Shown here piece after piece: positions 50,009 through 61,866 of a stretch of DNA of 64,000 nt. Below the pieces are notes generated by a model, which saw only the letters and a list, made by a program, of their open reading frames with translations, did no database searches and was not told where the DNA came from. Within the stretch, counting starts at the first letter, position 1. Every line of letters begins with the position of its first letter. The stretch is from the NCBI GenBank assembly GCA_024529925.1, contig JAFEUB010001207.1:996697-1060696 (forward strand), written 5' to 3'. Source of the DNA: Ophthalmolycus amberensis. Its lineage: Eukaryota; Chordata; Actinopteri; Perciformes; Zoarcidae. The translations under genes and the position numbers were made by a program.

Positions 50009-51683
50009 AGATCATACAGCAGTTTGAGTGTCCTGTTTTTGATAATGAGGAAAAGGAAACCAGGGTGTGACATGAGACTCTGAATGGTGCATGGATCCTT
50101 CTCATCTTTTACCTGACACCTTTTTTGTCTAAAATCATTTAGTTTGTTGGAATTACCATAACCTTCTTTTAGACATTTTAAAATCAATTGTAAATGCCAC
50201 AGGTAACCAGTGCAGGGAGGCCAGAATGGTGAGAATGTGCTTCATTGTTCCAGATCATGTAAGAGCCCCTGTATTTTGCATAAGCTGGCAAGTTCATTGA
50301 TTTCTGGGGCAATCCAGTGATAAGGAGTTCTGGTAATCTAGATGGCTGGAGACGAAGGCACGAGAAAGGGTTTGTCCATCACACAGTGAAAGACAGCAGC
50401 TCATGTCTGCATTGCTCCTGGACAAATATAACGTTAGCATAAGAAAAGGAGAAAGGAAAGGACCAGGAATAGACCCCTGAGGAACCCTAGACACTAACCT
50501 TGCATTGCTAGATGTGCTATTCCCATTTTGATTTGGTCTTTTTCGCCGGCATACTTTTTAAAGAGGTGCTCTTCATGTCCAGTACGACAGCGTGGCGTGT
50601 TGGACTGCTCTTTTATCGTGCTGGTACAGGACATAGACAGACGCCTAAATCCAAGTCTGCCTCTAAGTAGACATCAATAATGGATTTAAGTTATATCTAC
50701 ACTTATACAGGAGGCTTCTGGCATTTCAGTGGCCACACTCTACTGACAAATGGATGCTTATGGATGTGTGTGTACTTACTTCTGTCTCCTAATCTCTTTC
50801 CTGTCCATTCACCTGTCTCCCTGTATCCTTCCATCTCTCTTTCGCTCTCTCCACAAGATCATTGAGGAGATAGTTGAGATGATGGAGAACTCTCCGGATC
50901 CCGGCGAAACTGAGGAAGAGGATGAAGAGGAGAGCAGCCACTGCTCCTCCAGAACCAACCCCTCCCTGCTGGAGGAGATCAGGCAGCTGTCACAGGCCTC
51001 CAACAACAACTGCTCCTACGAAGGTCAAAGATAATCCGTTACTGTTTTAAAAAAAATATGAATGAATGCAACTTGCTAACTGACACGAGGGCAGCGGTTA
51101 ATGAGTCATTTGTAAATGTCCTCAGCTGGTCTGGGAGGTGAACATGCTGCAGTCCTGTCAGAACATTGCTCCTTTTAGAGCTGCTTATGCGATAGTGAAT
51201 CTTTTCTGGCCAAGCCTTTAGGCTACAGGTTAAAACCCCAGCCAACAGAGTCCTTGCCATAGGCATCTCTATTTATAGAAGATCCAACAGGAAGGCCAGT
51301 TATGATGAGTGCATGGACAATGGTCAAGCATGGTCAGGGACAAACATGCACAAATGGCAATATACAGTATGTCCATCTTATGTAACAAGTTGTTAAATCT
51401 CATATTCACTGTCCAAATCTTATTTTTGGGTCGAGATTGAAGGTGATCAGTAGTCATGGTTACTTCAGTCAGGTTTGGATTTAGTGATCCACATGGTCAG
51501 ACTAGTCATGTCATTCCAGCAGGTCCATGGAGAGTTCAAGAGAACGAGGTGCTTTCTGCCGAAAGGCGCCGTGTCGCTGAACACAGTGGAGATCGACGTG
51601 GTTCCTCCATCTGAGTCGGAGTATGTCCTGTCCACTGTGGGAATGGGAACTGGATATATTATTTATTTACATGTCTATATATA

Positions 51684-51771
<88 letters not shown>

Positions 51772-51837
51772 TATATATCTATATATATATATATATATAT
51801 ATAGAGATATATATCTATATATATATATAGATATATA

Positions 51838-51876
<39 letters not shown>

Positions 51877-52550
51877 ACCGTAATTCCCGGACTATAGAGC
51901 GCACCTGTATATAGGCCGCACCTGCTAATTTTTAAAAGAAAAAAGAAACTGTACACGAATAAGCCGCACTTGTCTATAAGCCGCAGGTGTCCCCGTTGAA
52001 CGGCAAGATGCTTTTAACAGTACTAAAGTTGTCTTCTTCTCTGAATATCATAACATGTCCGACTAGCTTCTAAGCTAATTTTAACATTACCGCCAATGGG
52101 GAAATGCTAACCGCGATTAGCATTAGCGAATATAATATATCTTCGTACATCTTTTCATGCTTGATACAGACATACTTACAGACTAAGGTCTCTCAAGGCT
52201 ACCAAACGGAAGAACAGCTGCTAGCTGTTGTGCTAGCAGCAACGCTTGAAATTAGTTATCCATGTTGAAATGAATTACTGGTCGCCCTGCCTGTTTGTTT
52301 TTTTCCGGGTACGGGTCACGTGATAGTGAGTGTGACGAATCAGGGATGGAGACGTCATGGCTGGTAATGACCAATCCAGTAGCGAGCACGGGTGTGGGCT
52401 CATGTTTTCTAACACACATCCGTATCCGACTTTGGCGGCGCAAAGCTAGTTAGCCTATGAAAATCCATCAATTAGCCGCATCGTTGTAAAAGCCGCAGTC
52501 TCAAAGCGTGTGAAAAAAAGTAGCGGCTTATATGCCGGAATTTACGGTAG

Positions 52551-52587
<37 letters not shown>

Positions 52588-55500
52588 TAACTTTACCATA
52601 TAATTGTATTGTGCTGATTATGTTGATTGTATTTACAATTATTATACATAACCATTCCCTGAAATTCATGTTGTAATGAATGTGCACATGTAAAGCACCT
52701 TGTACCTCTGGTTTTGAATCGTGCAGTAGAAATAACTTACTTACTTGCTTGATACTTCAAAATGCAACAAATCCATAAATGTTGACGAAATACATTGTTT
52801 TCATTTTAACACACAACTGGCTTGATGTAAAAAAAATGAATAGATAAATCTTGATCAACATTTTAGTGCAGCAAAGATTGAGAGTGTAAGCCTATTGTAT
52901 ACTCTGTACTCTGAACTGTAACGTTATTTCAAATCAATGGAACCATTTTAATAATGATACAAGTTCCAATTTTGATGAAGTGGCATGAGTTATCACCTGA
53001 TAATGTCAGTGGTTCTCAACCTCAAATCTTCTCCTTTTCCTTATCAAACACTAGCGGGAGCCTTTACAAACGATTCAGATGAAACAATCTGTAAAGTTAG
53101 AATCACCCTGTGAATGAACTGCCCACATGATGGACATATAATATGTGACAAAAAGACAACAAAGAGTTTGGAATGACTGATGTGAAACAGCTGTTACCAC
53201 CTCTCATGGTCTTATTTGTAAATGAATGATAATGCCACAGAGTCAGAGAGACCAGATAGTGTTGTTAGCAAAGACAGTCTTTGTTGATAAGTCCTGCTCG
53301 AGTCTGCCTAAATATTACTTTGGCACTTTTGTACCAAACTACTGCTCCAATGATTTAGAGCATTATGTCTGAACCGATGTGTAAGAAACAAAATAAAACC
53401 CAACCATCCCCCCCCCCCCTCATCTTCTCTGCAGGCCTGAGCCTGATGCCCAGCTCGGCGCTCGGCGAACTGCTGCAAAGGGTAGAGGCCGTCATCCTGG
53501 AGTACTCAGAGGAGCTGGTCAGCCAGCTGGCTCGGCGTGAGGAGCTGGACTTCGAGAAAGAGGTGAAGAACACGTTCATCACGGCCCTGATGGAGGTGCA
53601 GAACAGGCAGAAGGAGCAACGGGACAGCAGCAAACGCCGACGCCGGGACAAGGCCCTGAGCCTGCAGGGGGGGATGCCAGTACCGGTGAACGGAGGGAAT
53701 ACCGCCTCCACGGGCAACACGGAGAAGACAGCGAGCATGCCTGTCAAGGTGAGGGGCAGGGAAGGGTGGCCGTGTATGCTTTACACACCTTTGAATTATT
53801 GATATGATGTCAGTGTGTTTACTTTAAGTCCATTCACACAAGAGTTTTGCTCTCATCAATGTTAACTATGCCACAACTATGGTGTTGTGCCAATGTGCAC
53901 TGTGGTTTTCACTGAGTTCAATTAGAAAGAGGTGAAGCCAAGGTGCCTGACAACTCTCCCGCCCTCTGACTGTTAGCATCATGGATCTCAGGCCCATTAG
54001 CCTCTAAGTATCTTCCAGGAAAGATCCTAAAGTGACCATTGGTCTGCATACAGTAACAGCCCAGTCCAGTCTATCTAATGGACTTTCCCGCCATGCATTG
54101 CAGCAGCAGTGTTTTTATGTGGTGACTGCTGGGTCCCTGAGGCCGCATGAATAAAGTAATTTGAATATACAGATGGCTAAATGATGCAGATGCAAGATAA
54201 ACAATAAAGCAAACAGCATCTCACCGTGATGTCATGTTTGTGTGAGCTGCTGCGAGGTCTGAACTGTAAAAGATCAGCTCGGTGAAGGAGGTGATGGTTA
54301 GTACGTCGTATTAACGCTCGGTGTCTGTGTCCTGGTTGTGACCGGCAGCGTTTCAGCATGGAGGGACTGTCTAACATCCTGCAGACGGGCATCAGACAGA
54401 CATTTGGAAGCACAGGGAATGAGAAACAGGTAAGGTCAAAGGTCACATGCTAGTTCATCATGTAATGCGATCATAATGGTTAGACACTCGACTTTGGACA
54501 ACTGTGTTTCCTAACAATCACTTACCGTGATGAATGAATCAAAAAACACATGCCCACAGATGATTCAACTGAATAACTTACGCAGGTCATTTATTAATTA
54601 TAGCTATATGTATCTGAAAATGTGGTTGCAGTTTTAAAGAAACATGTACCTCCATGACAGACTGAAGATATATAATAAACTGCTACTGTATAGTAGTACT
54701 ACTTGAATATAGTGAGGTTACCACTATACATGACAGCTGCAGTGTAACTCATTTACAGCAGGAAGGGGCTGTACCAGCTGTGCTGTGGCAGCCTGTGCAC
54801 TGGCCCTTTAAGGTCACGGGCCTAAGTGCAGTAGTATATGTACACCACTACCCCTGTCCAATGCAAAGATGAGGTCATACAGAGAGATAGTTGGTCTACT
54901 GTACGTAATTTGATCTCTGTTGATAGTGTTAGCAATATGCTACGGTACACTGTAAGAAACGTCCCAGCTTTTGCTTTTTTTGACTTATAAATCAATTCAG
55001 CAGTTTTTGTTTCTCATGTGATTGTTATTGAAAATATACAGCAAGTCTGTTTTTGCTCCAGTCTTTGCAGGCATTACTGGATGTAAACAAAGCAGCATCA
55101 TTTTACAGCAAGTTATAACTTATTTATTAGTTACGCTAGATCTTCAAAACGATCCGTCCTAAAAACACAGCCCAGTGTTGTCAACTCAAGATTTAGTTTC
55201 TTTTTTTGACAGCATTTGATTTGATTGTTGTTGGGATATCATTTCAATAAATATCAGCAAAAAAGGTTTCTAAAATACATAACCCACTATAGCTTTAAGA
55301 CCAAACAATACGTTTGGGAGTGATCGCAGGTTTGAATATTGTGCACATTTAGATCATGCATGTGCCTTTAACCTCCCAGTCAGTTGATTTCAGTGTACAG
55401 ACTGACATGCTTTACTGACAGGAATTGTTTGGGAAATTCACTTAAATATTCACTTAAATTAGCGTAGCTTAGCATAAACACTGAAAAAAGGACTGTGCCT

Positions 55501-56154
55501 GGTACTGAACCTTCAAGACTCACTCTAGAGCAGTGATTCTCAACTGGTGGGTCGCGACCCACTTTTGTGTCGCGGACCCGTTTTCAGTGGGTCGCGGGCC
55601 TTTGCCTGACAAAAAAAAAAAAAAAAAAAGTGATTTTATTTTGAAGGGCATTTTTTATGCAGCGGAATTATTCCAGCATTTACGGCACTTGTGGTGTGGG
55701 TTGTGAAAGTCAACTCATAGGAAGATCTCCAAAAGACAGAAATGGCCAGAGAGACCAGAGTCATGAGACTCTGACTGGACAGACTCATGGTGAATTCTTC
55801 AAACACTAATTTCTCTTTTTGGAAGATGAGAAAAATATAATATTGTGGATTTTTCACTTCACCCTGAATGAACTGAATTCAAAGCTGCAGGGCAATTCAG
55901 TGAAAATATTTTTTCTAAATAGAATTTCATTACATAATTTATTTTTTAATCCAGCCATTATTTTACTTGAAATGAGAAGAACATGTATCCATGTATTTCT
56001 ATGTATTTATAATCCATCCAGTTAAATTTGAAAAATGAGAATAATATTTGTTAAACTATAATCTGTGCTTTCTTTATTTGATTTGACAGTTTACTACACA
56101 GAGACATTACGACTACTAGACATCTTGAATATAGATATGTATAATGATGTAAAT

Positions 56155-56229
<75 letters not shown>

Positions 56230-57070
56230 GATTATATATATATAATTTGGGTCGTGGGTCCCGGCTTGTCATTAAGGGGTGATGGTGGGTCCCGCAGCCA
56301 GACCAGTTGAGAACCACTGCTCTAGAGTGAAGGAGAGCTCATAAGCTCAGTTCATAGGTGAGATTCTTTAACCTCAGAACTGAAGGCAGGCTAGCTGTTG
56401 CCCCATTTCCAGTCTGAAAGCTAAGCTAAGTTAGCCTAACTGTCTGTTGAACAGACAGATATGAGACTGCAATGGATCTTTTCATCTCACTCTGACTCTG
56501 ACCCCACTAAATATTTCTTGAAGTACTCGGGTTGTACTGTGTCCACATCTCTGAACATTGAACCTCTCTGTTTTCAGTATCTAAACACAGTTATTCCATA
56601 CGAGAAGAAAGTTTCCCCTCCATCTGTTGACGACCTGCAGATGCTCACAAAGAGTAAGTATGCAGCCCAGAATGTTTGTATCGAGGGTAAATCCTAACAA
56701 TTACTGGCTGAAAAGAGTTGATCCATCTTGTTTTTCTCCCTATTAGTTCTTTATGCCATGAAGGAGGACAGTGAGAAGGTGCCTACACTGCTAACCGACT
56801 ACATATTGAAAGGTAAAACAACAACATGAGTTTAAATATAAAGCCACACAGTTTAGGGAAGCCAAAAGAAGTAAACGCATTAGTGAAAATGACAGTATGA
56901 TCATCTCTGATTGGACTATTGCCTTGTACATTCAGTTATTGCAAAGTTTAACTTCCTCATTCTGCTACAAGAATCATTACATTAAAGTAACTTTATTATA
57001 TCTCTTCCAGTAGAGACTTATCAGTATTATTATCCACTGTTGTTCCTCTCTAGTCTTGTGTCCTACCTAA
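44608..57070 (+). CDS. fez1: FEZ1, fasciculation and elongation protein zeta 1 (complete, 406 aa)
   Basis: A neuronal kinesin-1 adaptor in axonal transport and outgrowth (known for the family). Coding exons: 44608-44933, 47882-47969, 49875-49961, 50858-51023, 53435-53748, 54349-54429, 56578-56653, 56747-56812, 57054-57070; all phases join. The start sits in a strong context (GTCACCATGG) and the N-terminus MEAPLVCLDEEFEDLRP is diagnostic. Residues ~45-75 hold FKSMEDLVNEFDEKLNVCF. Exons 3-5 are acidic (KEEEEMNEK, ETEEEDEEESS). Residues ~230-290 form a charged coiled coil (ELVSQLARREELDFEKEVKN). The C-terminus has RFSMEGLSNILQTGIRQTFG and ends TDYILKVLCPT as in mammals. Human FEZ1 is about 392 residues. 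The exon 4 donor at 49962 is the start of a (GT)n tract, and the exon 5 donor (GTCAAA, 51024) is weak. Confidence 0.97.
46480..46760. repeat. Teleost interspersed repeat (TTAGCATAAAGACTAG family)
   Basis: The segment GCGTAGCTTAGCATAAAGAC and nearby CAGCTAACCTGGCTCTGTCC are recalled from a common fish repeat. Related text occurs at 55450-55500, 56390-56470 and 63815-63975. It lies in FEZ1 intron 2. Confidence 0.55.
47150..47235 (+). repeat. Teleost interspersed repeat fragment
   Basis: TTCAATTCAATGTATTTTAT, TGTATAGCCCAAAATCACAA and GGCCTCAGAGGGCTGTTA are recalled from a widespread fish repeat. It is short and diverged, in FEZ1 intron 2. Confidence 0.5.
48555..48965 (+). repeat. Teleost interspersed repeat in FEZ1 intron 3
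   Basis: TTTGAGCTAAATGCTAACAT, CATGCTGATGTTTAGCAGGT and, further on, GGGATCACCATTGTGATT and GAACATGAAAGTCTGAACC follow the order I recall for a common fish repeat, with an unrelated stretch between the two parts. The class is not assigned. Confidence 0.5.
49962..50005 (+). repeat. (GT)n microsatellite at FEZ1 exon 4 donor
   Basis: About 22 GT units directly abut exon 4 (GCTGATCAG followed by GTGTGTGT). The first GT serves as the 5' splice site, so the donor context depends on the repeat itself and many shifted GT donors are available. Confidence 0.97.
51523..51660 (+). other. Unexplained coding-like stretch in FEZ1 intron 5
   Basis: A GC-richer island after CATTCCAGCAG reads as HGEFKRTRCFLPKGAVSLNT followed by VEIDVVPPSESEYVL before running into a TA microsatellite. 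It is open in a protein-like frame but absent from FEZ1 as I know it. Used as an exon after 51023 (phase 1), its natural frame (phase 0) would not match. It could be a fragment of a transposon, a processed pseudogene piece or a cryptic exon. I do not recognise it. Confidence 0.3.
51674..51873. repeat. (TA)n / (TATC) compound microsatellite
   Basis: About 200 bp of TA interrupted by GATATATCT units. Together with 52549-52575 it flanks the TIR element 51876-52549, so that element probably landed within a TA tract. Confidence 0.95.
51876..52549. mobile_element. Non-autonomous TIR DNA transposon in TA tract
   Basis: The left end is TACCGTAATTCCCGGACTAT; the reverse complement of the right end is TACCGTAAATTCCGGCATAT, continuing to a GC-rich AGCCGC segment. 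Internal direct motifs TAAGCCGCAC / TAAGCCGCAG recur. Total 674 bp, non-coding. Both ends sit in (TA)n, so the true target duplication cannot be resolved. I recall this terminus from abundant fish elements but cannot name the superfamily with confidence. Confidence 0.75.
52549..52588. repeat. (TA)n(GA)n microsatellite
   Basis: The continuation of the TA tract on the right side of the TIR element, ending in AGAGAGAGAGATA. Confidence 0.9.
55370..56475. repeat. Older teleost repeat split by the hAT insertion
   Basis: TTAGCGTAGCTTAGCATAAA at about 55459 on the left and the AGCTAAGCTAAGTTAGCCTA segment at about 56421 on the right belong to the same family as 46480-46760. The hAT element at 55531-56319 sits between them, so it is the younger insertion. 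Confidence 0.55.
55531..56319. mobile_element. hAT transposon remnant, 789 bp, perfect 8-bp TSD
   Basis: The left end CAGTGATTCTCAACTGGT and the reverse complement of the right end CAGTGGTTCTCAACTGGT match at 17 of 18 positions. The flanks CTCTAGAG (55523-55530) and CTCTAGAG (56320-56327) are identical, the 8-bp duplication of hAT elements. Inside, a broken frame near 55855-55900 reads FHFTLNELNSKLQG, resembling the LNELNLKLQG motif of hAT (Charlie/ZBED5-like) transposases, so this is an internally deleted copy. A (TA)n tract (about 56158-56226) has expanded inside. It lies in FEZ1 intron 7, within an older repeat. Confidence 0.92.
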
Positions 57071-58060
57071 AGCACTGCTAGGCCAGGGGCCGCGTGGGAC
57101 GGAGATCTCTTTTCCAACCCTCCTCGCCTCGGGCCCCGAGCTGCATGACCTCCCATCTTTTACCATTATCAACCATGGATCCTCACCATCGACATCATTG
57201 TACTCACCTCAACTATGACTACTGCCTTTCGCTGAGCTCTCCCTCTCTCCTCCCGCACATCAAGCTCAGGCCAGACACAAAATGGCTGCCATTCGAATAG
57301 TCAAACAAGTGGGACGGCCTCTCCCACTGTTAAAAAGGACTTGACTAATGGAGCATGACATGCTTTTAAATATCACAACACCACTTTGGTACAGGATACA
57401 ACGTTATCGTTGCTTTCTTTTCTATACGTTACACTCTCTTTTCTTTGTTTCCTCTGACAGAATCTCAACGTTGCCAAGTTTTGACAGCTATTCATAAACT
57501 GACCTCTTAACCACTGGGTTCTGTTGATTGTCGTATTCATTGATTCATAAGTGTATAAGTGTAAAATGAATGCATCCACACGTGATCATCTCCCTGTATT
57601 GTTTCAGATGAAAACTCATTTGAATACAAAAGCCATGCACCTTTTCTGCCAACTTAGTACTGTAGCTCCATGTGGACGAAAAGAAACACACGACTATTAC
57701 GGGTGCAGTGCAGTGCATTATAAAGCTTTTTACTTCTTTTTTGTTTGGCTTCACTATCTGAATATCCAGTGCTCTTCTAACTTTTTTGAAATGTCTTTTC
57801 ATTTGTAACTAAATATTTGATATAAACTCTGTTGCTGATTTTCTACTTTGGTTTACTGTCATTCTGCCCTGTTCAGCCACGTGGAGGTGTACCACTGACT
57901 TTTCCTTGGATATATCATCCCCTGATGAGATGAGCTCATGTCAATTAAGGCGTGCATATTTGCATATTAGCATATTTATGACTTCCTTTTGCGCCATGTA
58001 GGTGAATGTTACATCGCTAATCGCAAATTCTAATAAACATTCTACCCTAGCAGCGACTGC
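57071..58060 (+). other. fez1: FEZ1 3' UTR (inferred extent)
   Basis: Directly downstream of the TAA at 57068-57070. The first clear AATAAA is at 58032-58037, giving a 3' UTR of about 0.96 kb if used. No other gene features were seen. Confidence 0.5.
58032..58037 (+). terminator. fez1: Candidate FEZ1 polyadenylation signal
   Basis: AATAAA in TTCTAATAAACATTC, 962 bp after the stop codon. It is assigned by position only. Confidence 0.45.
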
Positions 58061-61000
58061 ATCTGCTTTTTTCTGTCTTCACCTTTTGAGTTTGGCGTCT
58101 AACATCATCGATGCTGATGAGCTGATGAAGACCAGCCAGCAGCTTTTCATGGAGATAGGGTTAACTCCACTGCATGAAGGAGGTTTTCTGGGGAGATGAA
58201 TATTTCTCATAAATATATCTAAAAAGTCACCATACAACAGACAAGATCATTTCATCTTATAAAAACACCAAATAACTAATTATTTCTGGAGCATCCACGC
58301 AACATAAGCATTCAAAAGGTAGTTTAAAACACACTCACAGTCCCTTTTTATATTTAGTACTTTTAAAATCATAATCAAGTCATTTAGAAATATTCTTAAG
58401 AATGTATTGGAGCACTTACGAGGCCAATATCTATAATGCTTTATAAACAGGCTTATGTTTTATAATCTGCTTTTTAAATTTTAAACATAAATGTGGAAAT
58501 GAAAATGAGTGATGGCCTATTAGTGCCACTGCCATGCATAAAGATACCTGTTATCTTTCACACAATACTGAACGATTAAATAATGGACAGATTGATGTTT
58601 GGCGGACCCCCTGTTGAAGACCTCTGGTCTACAGACTGCTGGACCACTTCTCTTGTATTTCCCAAATGGTCAATCTGCTGCCCTCTGCTGGTTCAATGTA
58701 AATCTCTGGGAATGTGCATCTAATAGCAACTGAATACTTATAATACACTATTAGAATGTGAAATGAATTAGCATAGTTACATTCAAATAGAAACTATTTT
58801 ACAACTTAAAATGCTCCTAAAGATTTGATTTTACACCACAGTTGATATTGTGCATTATAATGTCTATTACATGTTGTGGGTTTAGATGTTACACAATATG
58901 AATGAAGCATTTTTGTGGGCAAATGTGGCGATCTTGGAAGCTGTGTTGAAAAACACCAACACACAACTCATCATTTCTCTTTTAATTGAAAATGTCATAC
59001 AAAGCGTTTTCCATGAACATGAATATGGAGGATAGTGCACACTGCACATCAACGTCCACAGCTTAGGCCTGCTGTCGCCTGCAGTACAATCCGGCATGGT
59101 CTGACAGTTCATGTGCTCTTATACCTCATCACTCTATAAAAATAAAGGCGTGTCTTGAATACATTTGAATGTTCATAATGTACTTTTTTTTAAATGACCC
59201 ATTGACATGTAAAAACACTGCCGCTGTAAAGACTCTGCAGAAAGTCCCGTCAGACTGACTTCCCACATCAACTCTTTCTGTTGTTCTAATACAAACAAGA
59301 CAACTGCTGTCAAGCTTCCTGTCAAACACAAGCGTCTGTAGAGGATGCTCCAGCTTCATCCACTTTCAAATGATTCACTTGAGAATTATTGTGGTGTGCA
59401 CAAACATATGCTCCAGTGCAATGACAATACAGCAGTATAGATGGCATGATCTGCATCCGCATACACATCTCTCTTTCTTTTCTAAATCCACATGGTAGAT
59501 GTCAGTAGCCATGTGTGAGACATGAATGTGGTCAGAATAAGAAAATAAAAAAGTCCCGGTTTAAAATATCTCTTGGATGCTGACGTTTTGTTGGAAAATG
59601 TATTTAACACCACGGCTGATGTTACGTTCTGGGAACATTCAGCGTCAACGTGCTCAGATCATTGAGTCTGTAGCCATTCGGATACATTCAGACTCTGGAA
59701 CAAAGAATCTCAACAATCACTCAGTGAGTGAGCGGAGCGCCATCTACTACAGCTAACAGCTGTTCTACTTCAGAAATACTGGCTGAGCAGAGATCACAGC
59801 AGTGCAATACATCAATGTTCTATTGAAAGTATGCACCGCTATTTATCTTCTTAAATGGAAACTACAGCGTTGGAGCCAAAATCCAGTTCTTATTTGCTTC
59901 AATCATATTGAGCCAACATATATGTGACAATATGCAATATGCCAGACAGAAGCACTGTTCTTCATCTGGAATATTTAGAGATTTTCACCTATTTTGCTTC
60001 CATCACATGTTTCATTCAGACGAGTGGGGAGAAAACACCCGGAGTACACATTCAGGAGTTTCTTTCACTACTTTGTCTCTTTGCGTCTGTAGATTTCTAC
60101 TAAATTCACCAAAAGTTACCGTTAGTTAATGCCTCATTTGCATATTTAAACATGATACAAATACAAAAGAATGATGTCTTAATGTAAGTAATCAACTGGG
60201 GAAGTTTCATGTTGATATTTATCAGTTATTTATTTCATCTGTAGTCTTTAAAATGTATTCATTTTACAAAACATATCTTTAAAAGCACTTCCATGAACCC
60301 AACCTTCCAGTGTCATTCCTCTATATTCTGAAGGTTCTCCACAGCTCATTCATAGCCTGATGTATACAACATTTGATGTCTATAAACATGGCCGAATGTT
60401 TGGTTTCTATTTTCTGATTTACGGAGTGATACAAAGAGATATCCTAGATGACCTCTGTAGAAACATTTCACTCTAATATTCTCCTAAATGAAACTAGAAT
60501 TTGGAACCTGGCTTAATTCAACGTTCAGATTTCCGTTCTGGAACTTCTTATACCAAAATATAATGTATTTTATGTAAATGATCAACTGGGGAAGTTTCCA
60601 GTGTTTTCTATTAACAGTAATAGTTTTTCCTTTTGATCACATTCCTGTAATGTTTCCCCGTACGGAGGAATAGTGCATCTCCTCCATCTTCTCCTGATGG
60701 CAGCTGGTCAGGCACCATCAAGTCTTAACAACATCTTCACAATCAGTGCTTTGGATTTCATATCATATCAGCTTCCTGTTACTGTTACTTTGTCTATAAC
60801 TGTCTAGAGCCTGTGGGTCAAAGTGCTTCCATGTTCCACTGACTGCACTATCAAGACCTCTGAAGACAGTCGTCCTGTGTATCTTTGGTTCAGTATCCGG
60901 TGTTGCAGGCAAACATATCACCTGTATTATACGTTCCATACAGGCTGTGGCCAACAATAAGCTACACATTAATCAGAAAATAAATATCATATTTACAATT

Positions 61001-61186
61001 TCAATTCTGCAGGCAACTTTAAAATGATTACAAGTGTGGCCTTGTGTTTTTGCAAAGTCACCCAACTGCAAATCTGAATAGTGCTCATTATAAGAAGCTT
61101 TTACTAATCTGTGTTTAAAGAATCGCGCAGAGCATTTTATAAGCTGAACCACCGACAGAAGTAAAGCCAGAAAAGAAAAGGATTAG

Positions 61187-61275
<89 letters not shown>

Positions 61276-61866
61276 GTTGTTCTGCTGTAGACATATTCTC
61301 ATTAAAACATAGACCTTCATACATCTCTCCCAGTTCTTCACTAACTCTGAGCAACATTCTCTCCTCTGAACAGAACTGATACGTTGTGCTTGAACCCGTT
61401 CTATCATCATTTCTCCTTTAGGTCGTTTTTAAAGCTCTGCAGAACCATCTTCATATTTAATCTGAATGTTCATCCATGAGAGTTGCACACACGGCGATGG
61501 TCCATTTGCTTTGTGGAATTAGTAAATATAATATAACATTTAATAGCAAATACAACAAATAAAATAGAAATGCATTGATAAGGTAGAAAACAGGATACTG
61601 GACAAATGTATGTATGAAAATTATATCTATACATAGTTTGCAATGTATGCAGTGCATACACAATATAAAAGACTTGAGTATAGTAAACAGTCACAGTCTG
61701 TGTCTGAAAGTCTTACTACGAAAGCTTCTTGGCGCGAAAGCAAGCATCAAGAAGTGGATTCGACATTTTCATCGACTGTAATTCTGCTAAAATAGTAGTT
61801 AAAGCAGCCGAGCCTGTCTGAGAGTGCAGAGGGACAGACTTCCACTGTTGTTTGAGCTGGCAGGAG
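58061..61866. other. Convergent intergenic region and presumed ESAM 3' UTR
   Basis: No coding frame is supported. The distal part must contain the ESAM 3' UTR (minus strand); its end is not determined, though a TTTATT (reverse AATAAA) occurs at about 60228-60233. A motif ATCAACTGGGGAAGTTTC occurs twice, at about 60190 and 60582. Confidence 0.45.
61189..61274. repeat. (TA)n microsatellite
   Basis: About 43 TA units, uninterrupted, between FEZ1 and ESAM. Confidence 0.97.

Noticed and set aside
51475..51956. Tyr-Ile repeat proteins in TA tracts (also at 5789, 56065, 61183)
   Set aside because: They are translations of (TA)n microsatellites and have no coding significance.
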